Shown one piece after another: positions 54,984 to 64,000 of a stretch of DNA of 64,000 nucleotides. The notes under the pieces were generated by a model. It searched no databases, was not told the origin of the DNA, and worked only from the letters and a program-made list of their open reading frames with translations. Origin of the DNA: Verticillium longisporum (Eukaryota > Ascomycota > Sordariomycetes > Glomerellales > Plectosphaerellaceae); the NCBI GenBank assembly GCA_019188255.1, contig JAETXT010000001.1:7068001-7132000 (forward strand). Reading direction: 5' to 3'. The translations under genes and the position numbers were made by a program. Numbering within the stretch: position 1 is the stretch's first letter; every line of letters begins with the position of its first letter.

Positions 54984-57900
54984 GTGGTGGGAATGCCGTC
55001 CGAACCTCACAATACAAATAAGGGATAGATCTGGCTGCCTAGATTGACCACATGATGGACGAAGCGACTCGATGAATGAGTCAGCCAATGAAGTGACTCA
55101 ACGATGGAGGAGGTATGAGGTAATCCTCAAGGCAGTAGTGAAAAAGGGAAAAGGACACGGTGGTCGGTTTGTCTCGTCAGGTGCTCTGGAGCGGACTTCG
55201 GAAAGGGCGATGTGGCCTCTTTATGATCGAAGGCTACGTTTGGATCAAGGGGGGGCAGGCGTTGGGGGCCCTACTCGAAAGGGGGGGGTCTAAGGGGAGG
55301 GTTGTGGGCGTGTGGATATTTGTGCCTGAGGCAGGAACGGAAGCTCTGGCCCAGGCGGCCGCAAGGGTGTGGTCCGTGTCTGGGGGCAGTGGCAGCAGAG
55401 GACAGGCAGAAAGGAGACAGGTAGCAGGGGTGTTGGGAGAGGTTCCCTTGGCCTCCGGGAAGGGGCCGCCACCGGCGGAGCAGGGTTGAGGCTGGAGGGC
55501 CAGCTGCAGGGGGGCGGAGTCCTCGGTGTGTGGTGCCGGTCGTGGGAAGGCGCGAGCGACCAATGGCAATGTCGGATCTGCGCTCGCGGAAGGAGACTCG
55601 CAACGGCCAAATGGGATTCCACGGACACGGGCCAAAAGGGACAAAACAGCCCCACGGGCCAGAAACACCTTCTGTAATCAGCACCAACCTCGCCCCCTCC
55701 CAGGGCCTTCGACCTGCCACAGCAGCATGGACGGGCCCCTGAAGAGCACGGAGCGCCAGGGCCCCTCGCCTCTCTCTCTGTAGGCACGGTACAGTACAGT
55801 AGTCGGGGACCTCGACTCGATCCAGTTCGCCCCAGGCCCCTCAAACGTGATCATCCTCAAGGATGATCTCCAGGGTCCTTCACGTGCGAGATTGACTTGC
55901 AATCTGACGAGCCTCCTTACTGGTCTGGGCGAAATAACGCGTGAGTTTGCGTTGTCTCGCCTTTTGGTATCAGTTCATGGGTTCCATCCTCTTAGTGCCT
56001 ACCCTCTTAGGTGTCGACGGTATATCCAGCAGGAAGAACTCTATCAGAGTGGGATCCTGAATAGGGAGGTAGGTACTGATAGGTACGGTATCATGCTAAG
56101 GTTCTGGAGGCACTAAAAAACAGACCTAGCAGGTAGCCACGGCTTTGTGGTTTGGCATGTTGCGCCAGAGCGGGTACGGAACGCGCCAGTGGCTAAGGGA
56201 CCCAGCGCTGAACTGCACGTCAGCCATGACCTCAGCCATCTCAGCTGTGGTGAGCAGTCAGCCAGCAAGCCGCTAGCAGCAGCCAAGTCACCACCTGCTT
56301 TACCAAGGTAGGTACATGTATCTATAGGTAGGCACTTGGGCACCGGTTGCAAAGGATCCATCCCGCCATCAACCTGCTCCAACAGCGCATACCAAGTACG
56401 CGCCATCCACACACCGATCGTCGCCCGCTCGAGTTTAAAAAAAGGAACTGACATGACGGCTTTCATGCGTCCCGTTCAACGTGCGTTTGCCCGTTTCACC
56501 AGACTGAGACGGTCGTGTGGGCTTGACTCTTGTCAGCCCGTCCTCACAGAGATGTACCATGTACCATGTGCTTAGTACTGTACATGTAGTCAAAGTGCCC
56601 TTCCCCCTTTCACCAGATCCCCCTTTCACCATAAGGTTTGTTCTACCTCAAACCTTCGTTGGGGGCAAAGGAATATTGCCCATCAAAGCAATTAATCAAA
56701 TCAACCTTTCTTCGCATCACATCGCCGCCGAGGCCGAAGGCGGCGGAAATGACCATTTGTCGCCCCGAGGATGCCTTCACCATTGCAACTGACGCGGTGG
56801 GTCTAAGGATCCATAGATCCATGGATCTCCATAGAAGTCGATGGCCCCCAAGCCCCCCTATCTTTCTTGTGTGTTTCTATTTAGGCACGAATACGGAATC
56901 TGGCCAGTGGAGCACCATCTGCACCATCGCGCCATCGTATAGCGAGTTGGGCGGGTCCCTCGCTCAAGAGCAAAGGTTATGTCGTCCAGTAACCCATCCG
57001 ATACCACGACATCTTACGCAACCTGTTCCCCAGTCTTCGTTCCTGTTCGCGTCCATCAAACCATTCATCCTCCCTCCACGCCAGGCCGTCACCTTACCTT
57101 GGCCACGCATGGCTTGAGCCTGGAGGCTTGCTGGCGGACGGCAGACGGGCGATGGCAAACCGACGGCATGCCATCTTGCGCCGCTCCCCTCCCGATTGAC
57201 CCGCTGTCAGCACACGCCACACTCTCTCTCTCCGTGTTTCCTTGAATCGTTGATAATCGAATCGACGGGCCCAGAGAGCGCCATGTCTTTTTTCTGTGAC
57301 CACCGTCATTCCTTTGGCTTCCTTCCGCTGCGCCTATTCCTCTGGACTGCATCATGACGCAACTTGGCGGATCCGCCAGCTTCTCCGCCGCCCACCGGCC
57401 CTGACAAAGAGCCCTCCACGTTTGGTCGGCCATCTCTCTGGCCAGTGGCTTCTGGTCCCCCTCCCTCGCTTGCCATCACGTACATGTACGTCCAGCAAAA
57501 CAAGGCCTCAGCTTGTTCGCCGGTCTCCAAAATAACCCCAATGCAGCCGTTCAGTGCATCGGCTGGGCGTTGCCCGATGAGCCGCCGATGGTGTGAGCAT
57601 CTTCAGGAGCATCTCTCTTTTCGAGGTTGATCACTGCCTGTGCGACGTGGGGGCAGGTCCTCTTCGTTGTCTTGTTTTTGGTTTTCTGTGATTTGGGGAT
57701 GGACACTATTTATTTCTTGTGCGTCGCTTACATGTTAGGACGAATTTTGGAACATCCCATTGCCTCATCCAATAGCGCCCTGCAATCAGCAAGCGCCTAG
57801 TCTGTCGTCACAGACAGTATTCTTTCGTGCTTGCTGGCTGGCTGCTGAGGGATGCAGGCAAAATGGCAAGTGGGCTTTGTCCACGTCGGACTATCTCATT

Positions 57901-58997
57901 CCATTTCCATTTCCTCTTTGCTCCATATCGTGCTCCCTGCGATCAACGCCTCGCCCCCGTCACTTCATCCTCGACCTTCCCCTTCTTTCCCCTCATTCCC
58001 CTTGCGGCAGAAGGGCCGCTGCAAGTGCAGTGCAGTGCAGATAGACGGCGCCTCTCGGCCGCTTGGGTTTGGATGTGTGAGTGGAGGGCTTTTCGAGGGG
58101 GGGCCGACAGACCAGGGCAGGGCACGCCACCAGGGAGGAGGGAGAGAGAAAGGGGAGAAGGGAACAAGGGGAGAAGGGGAGGAGAAGAGGGGGAGCCTCA
58201 TCTTCCGTCTTCCGTCCCCGCATTCCCCGCGAAAGGAAGCGAAGACCAGGCCCAGATAGGCCTCTCCCCATATCCTCCCAATCTGATGCGGCGGGTCAAT
58301 GAAGGGCGACGGGGAAATCTCCCTGGACTGCCTCCGTACCACACCCTCGACTCACACACACACTTCTCCCCTTCGCACATCGGCTCGGCAATGGAGCCAC
58401 CCTTCTCGGCATCCATGCAGTCTCCCATTTGACGAGTACTGTCAGGCCCAGGGGGCCATGGCCCTCCATGCCATCCCGGAAACCCGTTGCCGTCGCTTCG
58501 CGGGACGAGACGAGGGCCAGGCGAGACGAGACGAACGACCTGTGCGCCTTCAACGAACTGGGTCACGGAGCAAAACGCGGGGTGAGCTAGGTGCCTTACT
58601 CTTTCAGACTACCGATGGGCCACGTGAGGTTCCACGATCGCTCTTTTCCCCCTTCTAACTTTGACGGAGATGGCTGCCGACGACCGAGTGTCAAGAGACT
58701 TGGCTCGACGAAGGCCCCTCCTCCTCAACCCATCTTATGCAGGCTGCTCTCCGCTCGATCCACAGCAGGGAGGGCAGAAAACAAAACTTGAGATTGCTGC
58801 GTCTGACCTGCCTGGCTGCCTACAAGCGATGAGGGGACCACGCGGGCGAGCTGTGATGCGCTGCGCTGTGCTTGGCTCGGGAGTAGGCAGGGCCATGTGA
58901 CAACTGGATTCGGCTGAGGCCTGACACCCCCGCCCTCGCCAATCTTGGTATCGCCCTGCCGTCGTCCCCAGATGGCCCAACGCTCAGCTTTCGCGGA
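54984..58997. other. Gene-free stretch, HAC1 to DUF427 gene
   Basis: 4 kb without a supported gene; the part next to HAC1 is its promoter. It contains GGTAC-type motifs at 56058-56084 and 56301-56315, a G-rich run near 55248-55290 and a purine-only tract with four G-runs at 58133-58196. Open frames on both strands lack protein character. Confidence 0.45.
58133..58196 (+). repeat. Purine-rich tract with G-quadruplex potential
   Basis: About 64 bases almost wholly A/G, with G-runs of 3-5 separated by 3-5 bases, including four runs within 58152-58180. Such sequence can form G-quadruplex or triplex structures in vitro; no function is implied here. Confidence 0.5.
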
Positions 58998-59565
58998 CTA
59001 AATGTCGGGGTCGAAATTGCCGTTCCGCCCCTTGACGATGCCCTCGATCTCCGTGGTCACCCACCCACCGTAAAAGTCGCCCGGCTGCGCCTCGACGAGC
59101 TCCCCGTCGACGAAGCATTCCCAGGGCCCCGCGTAGAGCGAGAGGTAGCCCGGGATCGGCTCGAAACCCCGCGACGGGCTGTGATAGGACCAGATGCGGT
59201 TCGAGACGGTCTCGCCCGTACCGGGGGCTGCGGCGGCGTAGTAGATTGCCGCGCCCTTCCACTCGCAGTAGATGCTCCGCCGCGTGTTGGCGAGGTTGAC
59301 CTTCATCGCGTCGGGTGGGATGTAGTAGGCTGTCACTTGCGAGTCTGTGTCTCCACGTAGTCTTGAATAGCACGTGAAAGTGGAAAGACGAGGCTAGGGA
59401 ACGGCGCAACGAACTGGGCGGGTGGTGCGTCTCGAGCACCCAGTAGGCGTCTTTCGTTTCTGCTGTTACAGTCCCTTTCCATTTAATTTGAATGTGCCGC
59501 GATATCTTCTCGAGGAGGGGCGGCCGGGGAAAGGTCTGGACATTGAGTCTAGCTCGGGCTGCCAT
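58998..59565 (-). CDS. DUF427 domain protein
   Basis: Two exons, 59565-59415 and 59335-58998 around a 79-bp intron (GTTCGT..GCAAG), give 162 aa in frame. Exon 1 is MAARARLNVQTFPRPPLLEK then IQIKWKGTVTAETKDAYWVL; exon 2 is YYIPPDAMKVNLANTRRSIY, CEWKGAAIYY, RIWSYHSPSRGFEPIPGYLS and LYAGPWECFVDGELVEAQPG, then FYGGWVTTEIEGIVKGRNG. YYIPP, CEWKG and a final GGW are landmarks of DUF427, a small beta-rich fold common in bacteria and fungi, biochemical role unknown. The donor is a weaker GTTCGT, so the join could be off by a few bases. Confidence 0.85.
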
Positions 59566-59918
59566 TGTCTGTCTCCCTAAGAGATAGAGGGCTATGTTTT
59601 ATGCTGGGTTCAAAGTATTAAGCAAGAATTGGATCATAGATGTTTGCGTATTCAGTGGACTTGGGATGCAACGCTAATGCTAGCTAGTCAAATCGAGACT
59701 CCTAATATATAAAGGCTAGGGCACTGAATCGCCGACTCGAGGACTGGGGTCTCTGGATCCATGAGATCATCACACGAGGCCCAATCAACATCTCGTGTGA
59801 CCATGAGGTATAATAGGGCAATAAGAAAAACAATAGATTACTATTTTTAAGTTAAGGGATCTATAACGGAGGTTCTATATAATGACTAAAGGTAGTATTA
59901 TCTTAATAAATAAAGGGA
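59566..59918. other. Transition from normal to RIP-affected AT-rich DNA
   Basis: From about 59800 the sequence becomes A/T-rich and poor in CpA/TpG. It is the left remainder of the AT-rich island split by the transposon that follows. No gene. Confidence 0.5.
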
Positions 59919-59920
59919 TA

Positions 59921-59968
59921 ACGTAATCCACAAGCGAGTGGTTCACCCAAGCGAGTGGTTCACTTCGC
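59921..59968 (+). repeat. Left terminal inverted repeat
   Basis: About 48 bp matching the right end in inverse orientation with two mismatches. It contains two tandem copies of GCGAGTGGTTCAC 17 bp apart, possible transposase binding sites. Confidence 0.9.
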
Positions 59969-60018
59969 CCGGGCCCACGACCTACACCTGAATTCTACAG
60001 ATTCCACCTCCGCCCGCG

Positions 60019-61671
60019 ATGGAGACTCTTTCAAAAGAAGGTCAATTATTCCTTGCTATCCAAGCTATGGACAATGACCCGAACCTAAGCGCCCGGAGTG
60101 CTGCGAGGATCTACACCGTCCCCTTAACGACGCTCCTCCGACGCCAGAAGGGCAAACCCTCCCGACGCGAAAGCCCGCCCAATTCTGCCAAATTAACAGT
60201 ACTAGAAGAGAAAACTATTGTCGAATATATCCTTGACCTAGATGCGCGATCTTACCCTCCCCGGTTGGGTGAGGTCGGAGATATGGCGAATCGCCTGCTT
60301 GCCGACCGTGACGCGCCACGCGTCGGGAAGAACTGGGCCGCAAACTTCGTCAAACGGCAACCAGAGCTCCGGACGCGTTTCTTTCGCAAGTACGACTACA
60401 AGAGGGCCCAATGCGAAGATCCGGACGCGATAAACGCGTGGTTCCGCCTCGTGCATAACATGATCGCCAAGTACGGCATCCAAGAGGCTGACATGTACAA
60501 CTTTGACGAGACCGGCTTCCAGATGGGCGTTATCGCCAACGGAATGGTCGTGACCAGTTCGGAAAGACGGTCCAATGTGAAGATGAGGCAGCCAGGCAAC
60601 CGGGAATGGGTTACGGTGATCCAGGGCGTTGGCGCGTTGGGTTTCTCCGTCCCGCCGTTCATCGTGGTTTCGGGCAAGTACCACCTCTCGAGCTGGTACC
60701 AGGACGACGCGATTTCTCGCGACTGGAGAATCGCAACATCTCCAAACGGCTGGACGACGAATGATATTGGTCTGGAATGGATTCGGCATTTTGACAGGCA
60801 TACAAAGTCCCGTACTTCGGGCGGTTATCGCCTACTGATCCTGGATGGCCACGAAAGTCACCACTCGGTCGACTTCGAACTCTACTGCAAGGAGAACAAC
60901 ATCATCACACTCTGTATGCCTCCTCATTCGTCACATCTACTCCAGCCTCTCGATGTTGGGTGTTTTGGCCCACTAAAGAAAGCATACGGTCGGCAAATCG
61001 AGGATAGGATGAGGGCGGGTACAACGCACATCAGCAAAGAGGACTTCTTCCCGGCGTTTTCGGCTGCATTTCAGCAAGCAATGACAGAAAAAACATCCAG
61101 GGAGGCTTTCGAGGAGCGGGGCTTGTCCCCATAACCCGGAAACAGTCCTGTCAAAGCTGGATGTGAGGTTGAGGACGACGACGCCTCCGGGGACGTCCCA
61201 CGGGGAGCGTGATTCTTGGGTCTCTAAGACGCCCACTAACCTGCTCGAGGCAGGTTCCCAGACTGACTTCATCAAAGGGCGAATCTCACGCCACCAGGGA
61301 AGCTCCCCAACGTCAATTTTAGATGCTGTTGACTATCTTGCGAAGGGGACGCGGGGTGTTATGCACCAGATCGCTCTTTTGAAGTCAGAGGTTATGATCC
61401 TTCGAGAGGAAAATGCTACACTAAGCCGACGCCGGAGGGCCAAAAGCTACGTCTCCGGGAAGGAGGAAGCATGGCTGTAGGCGAGGGACAGGACAAGATT
61501 GCTCAGAAGGAAGTAGATATCCAGATAAAAGAGGAAACGCTGCAGAACCCGGGTCCCGCGTCGTGGTCCCAGCCGAAGAAACGATGCTGTAGCGTATGCG
61601 GGAAGACCGGCCACAACGCGAGAACTTGTCAGGTAGCTATCTCATCGTCTGCAAAAGACGAGGAGGAGTGA
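60019..61671 (+). pseudogene. DDE transposase (DDE_1, Fot1/pogo) broken by two frameshifts
   Basis: The first frame (60019-61134) holds an N-terminal helix-turn-helix/CENP-B-like DNA-binding region (SARSAARIYTVPLTTLLRRQ; later AANFVKRQPELRTRF) and the DDE core: MYNFDETGFQMG, LLILDGHESHHS and PPHSSHLLQPLDVGCFGPLK, with 35 residues between the second and third Asp. It stops after FEERGLSP. The +1 frame continues as PHNPETVLSKLDV, WVSKTPTNLLEAGSQTDFIK and a helix (IALLKSEVMILREENATL) to 61480. A third frame continues with GGSMAVGEGQDKIAQKEVDI and a CCHC zinc knuckle (CSVCGKTGHNARTC) to 61671. Catalytic residues are all present, so the frameshifts, if real, are recent. Confidence 0.85.
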
Positions 61672-61730
61672 TTTTAATTGATTTACGGCGTTTGGGTTGA
61701 GGTTTTCCTCGGAATGTTTGTCGGGTCGGG

Positions 61731-61778
61731 GTGAAGTGAACCACTCGCATGGGTGAACCACTCGCTTGTGGATTACGT
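61731..61778 (-). repeat. Right terminal inverted repeat
   Basis: Inverse copy of the left end, ending GGATTACGT before the TA target duplication. The differences from the left copy are one A/T and one G/A change. Confidence 0.9.
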
Positions 61779-61789
61779 TAAGTCTATAA

Positions 61790-62385
61790 AGGAATTACTC
61801 TTCTATATTAACTATAAATATAACTTAATAGCCTATATAGAACGCTATAAAGTATTAGGTATATTAAAAGTAATTAATATTATAGCTAATATCTATAAGA
61901 TCTAGGACTAAATTAAGCTTAACCTCGAGCTTATATATACTAGAATAACTATATATATTAATAAAATAAGGATAAAGGGATTATCTTTATAAAAAGGAGG
62001 TAATATCTACTTTATCTATTAAAATATTAAAACTAAACGATTAAATAATAAATTAGATTTTAAGAAACTAAGACCTTTTAAAAATTCTTAAGAAATTCTT
62101 AGATATTAATTATTATTTCTTATTATTAGAGAATATAAAGATTTACCCTATTCTTTATATAATACTTTTAGAATTAATATTACTAAATATATTATTTATA
62201 ATTAATATAGAAATAAAAGATATAAACGAATACGAAATCGAAAGAATTATCGATTATAGAAAAACGAATAAATAAAACGAATACTTTATTAAATAGAAAA
62301 ACTATAAATATAAAGAAAATATATAAGAACTAATTAAGAACCTAAACTATTTATAATTATTAAAATAGTATTATTAATCCTAAGG
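61790..62385 (+). mobile_element. RIP-degraded Ty3/gypsy chromovirus: end of integrase and chromodomain
   Basis: AT-rich sequence almost free of CpA and TpG. Despite stops, translated order follows the end of fungal chromovirus pol: a degenerate GDKVYLL-like start of the integrase C-terminal domain, then NIKTKRLNNKLDFKKLRPFK, ENIKIYPILYIILLE (usually ENMKIHPVFHVSLLEP), and a chromodomain reading NEYEIERIIDYRK .. NEYFIK*KNYKYKENI*EL, with stops at the two conserved Trp positions, as TGG to TAG/TAA change predicts. Gag, protease, reverse transcriptase and RNase H are not in the window. Confidence 0.75.
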
Positions 62386-63569
62386 AAATTAAACGACTCT
62401 AGGTTAAAGGAGCCTAAAGCGTTCTAATTAATAACCCCGAAGCCCCTAGCCGCTTATATAGCTATTATAGCCTTAGACTCCTCCCGCTCTATAGAATCTA
62501 ACTCGTCTAGAGACTATAACCCTTAATTTACTATCTTTATACCCCTCTTATAAAGAGATCGCTTCTAAGTACGAAAGCGCTTTAAACGATTAAGAGCTTC
62601 TACTATTTAAGACTATAGCTCCTCTAAACGTACTTCCTTATCTAGCTCCTTCTTATCTAGCTTACCTAGCTCCTAAGTAATATAAGATACTATTATAGGT
62701 TAATAGACTAAGAAAGCGAGAGAGATACTACTATAGGTACTTACGAGTATTAATAGGCACCCCCGAACTATCGTAGGAGCGACCGCGTATTACGACCTAG
62801 TAGCTTCTAAAGGGGGAACACTATTAGAGGGTTAGGGTTACTATTTATAGAAGCTTAGGTTATAACTCTAAGGCGATATAATATTATAAGGCGTTATATA
62901 CTTATTATAATAAATATAAAGTAAGACTTAGATTAATTACTATTATAAGAAAGAATATATCTATAAGTCTAGAATATCTATCCTTATATACCCATCTATC
63001 CTATCCTTATTATAGGGTAATAAGCTTATATTAGATAGCTTACTATTATATTATAATCCTATTATATTAGATTATAGATTACTATAATCCTAATATATTA
63101 ATAATCTATTATCCGAGGATTATTATACTTAATAATCCTATTACGTAACTAGTTCCTTAATAGTCCTTATCTTATCGTCGTTCCTAGTTATCTTAACGTA
63201 GGGCTACTTATAGCCCATCGTTCGACCTTTAATTATTATATAATACTCCTCCTCTAAGCTAATATCCTAATAGCTATAAATAATAGGTCCTATCCTAGGC
63301 TTAATTAATCTATATTTCCCTTCTTTACTAACTACGATATAATATCTAATCGTATTCGAAAGCCCTTATTAAAGAAAGCTATCGAGTATATTAACTTTAC
63401 GTCTTTAATCGAGTTAAAGGGTTCCGACGCTAATATACTTTATACTTAGTATTTCCGAAAAAGTCTAAAATATCGTATATTAGAGAAGTCTACGTAGTAT
63501 AGGGAGTATATAAAGTATAATCGTTAATATAATAATATCTTAATATCGTCTTCTTATAAATATCGTATT
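62386..63569. repeat. RIP-altered AT-rich sequence, possible LTR start near 62820
   Basis: CpA/TpG-poor sequence continuing from the chromovirus remnant. A purine run, AAAGGGGGAACA (62809-62820), looks like a polypurine tract and would place the 3' LTR start just after it. The partner LTR is outside the window, so this stays tentative. No intact ORF. Confidence 0.45.
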
Positions 63570-63974
63570 TTTATATTTTTAATTAATATTTTTATAATTA
63601 ATAATAGCTTAATTAAGTATCTCTTAAAGACTAAGAAGAAATTAGAGGATAATAAAGAAGCTATAGAAGAAGCGCTAGCTAAATTATAAGAGGATTTATC
63701 GTATAGCGTAAATCGCCTACGATATATTTAGTAAATTAAGAAGAAAGTAAAAGAATATAATAACGAGGCGTTTTATTATAATATCTAGGAATTAGATATA
63801 GAGGATAATCTACTCTCTACCTTTAACGCTTACGAATATTACGTAGAAAATAACCTAGTATTTATAGGGGTAGCTTCTAATATAGACTAGCCCTCCTTAG
63901 GGTTAGGGGAGCTATTAGAGGAGTTTAATACTAATAGAACTACTATAATAGCTACGAGCAATTTAGGTTCCTAA
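63570..63974 (+). pseudogene. RIP-mutated ORF remnant of unknown repeat-encoded protein
   Basis: One frame (third base pattern fixed at 63624) reads LKTKKKLEDNKEAIEEALAK, then stops alternating with protein-like blocks: EDLSYSVNRLRYI, IKKKVKEYNNEAFYYN, ELDIEDNLLSTFNAYEYYVE, and PSLGLGELLEEFN, ending with a TAA at 63972-63974. All internal stops are TAA or TAG at places where CAG, CAA, CGA or TGG would fit, as RIP produces. It resembles the coiled-coil end of proteins encoded by fungal repeats, not further identified. Its 5' extent is uncertain. Confidence 0.5.
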
Positions 63975-64000
63975 TATGGTCCTATATATTTTCTTTATAC

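Larger units (their letters stand above)
59921..61778 (+). mobile_element. Pogo/Fot1-type DNA transposon with 48-bp terminal inverted repeats
   Basis: The 5' end ACGTAATCCACAAGCGAGTG and the reverse complement of the 3' end agree over about 48 bp with two mismatches. Each repeat holds two tandem copies of GCGAGTGGTTCAC. A TA dinucleotide flanks both sides (59919-59920 and 61779-61780), the target duplication used by Tc1/mariner-pogo elements. The 1858-bp element has ordinary base composition, unlike its RIP-altered flanks, so it inserted after they decayed. It carries one transposase gene, now in three frames. Confidence 0.92.

Noticed and set aside
1..64000. CRISPR array, secondary-metabolite cluster, rRNA operon
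   Set aside because: No regularly spaced repeats, no NRPS/PKS/terpene synthase or P450 genes, and no rRNA-like sequence were seen on either strand.

Overview
The window is nuclear DNA of a filamentous ascomycete, most likely a Sordariomycete. Short introns (about 50-140 bp) with GT..AG borders and CTAAC/CTGAC-like branch sites split most genes. The gene set is typical of Pezizomycotina: SSK1, HAC1 with a 20-nt Ire1 intron, AzgA, a PMT1-type mannosyltransferase and complex I NUO-21. The right end is an AT-rich block almost free of CpA/TpG, the mark of repeat-induced point mutation (RIP).

Layout. 1-3.2 kb is gene-free. 3.2-5.3 kb (+) is the Rab GEF SEC2. 6.4-9.6 kb (-) is a five-exon PMT1 gene, divergent from 10.9-13.4 kb (+), the response regulator SSK1. 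Next come a mitoribosomal Bot1/mS45 protein (14.1-15.3, +) and a small four-helix MARVEL-like membrane protein (16.8-17.3, +). 17.6-24.1 kb is gene-poor: one uncharacterised two-exon gene and several decayed fragments. 24.2-26.7 kb (+) is a conserved fungal protein of unknown function, convergent with a BAR-SH3 Rvs167 homologue (27.1-28.8, -). Then follow a DUF2439/ZGRF1-Mte1-like protein with a very long charged helix (30.6-33.8, +), a half zinc-cluster protein (35.3-37.5, +), the tRNA deaminase TAD2 (38.7-40.4, +) and a conserved Arg/Pro-rich protein (41.1-42.2, -). After a 4.4 kb gene-free stretch come the AzgA purine transporter (46.7-48.7, +), an intron-containing tRNA-Val(AAC) (-), NUO-21 (-) and CSM3 (+) around a 371-bp bidirectional promoter, HAC1 (53.5-54.8, -) and a DUF427 protein (59.0-59.6, -). 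The last 4 kb holds a pogo/Fot1-type DNA transposon with near-perfect inverted repeats, inserted at TA in a RIP-degraded island that keeps remains of a Ty3/gypsy chromovirus and of another ORF.

Most genes are single-copy housekeeping functions and form no cluster. Several belong to stress or secretory physiology (SSK1 in HOG signalling, HAC1 in the unfolded protein response, PMT1 and SEC2 in secretion), but nothing in the layout suggests co-regulation.

The most notable signals are: the complete Ire1 splice architecture in HAC1; an overlapping upstream ORF in its leader; a recurring pattern of single missing bases that break otherwise conserved frames (SSK1, HAC1, the MARVEL-like gene, the 24-kb gene, the transposase), which looks more like residual consensus deletions than real gene loss; and a young, un-RIPped transposon inside a heavily RIPped island. 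All intron borders were placed by eye from splice consensus, frame continuity and recalled family sequences. No database search was run.
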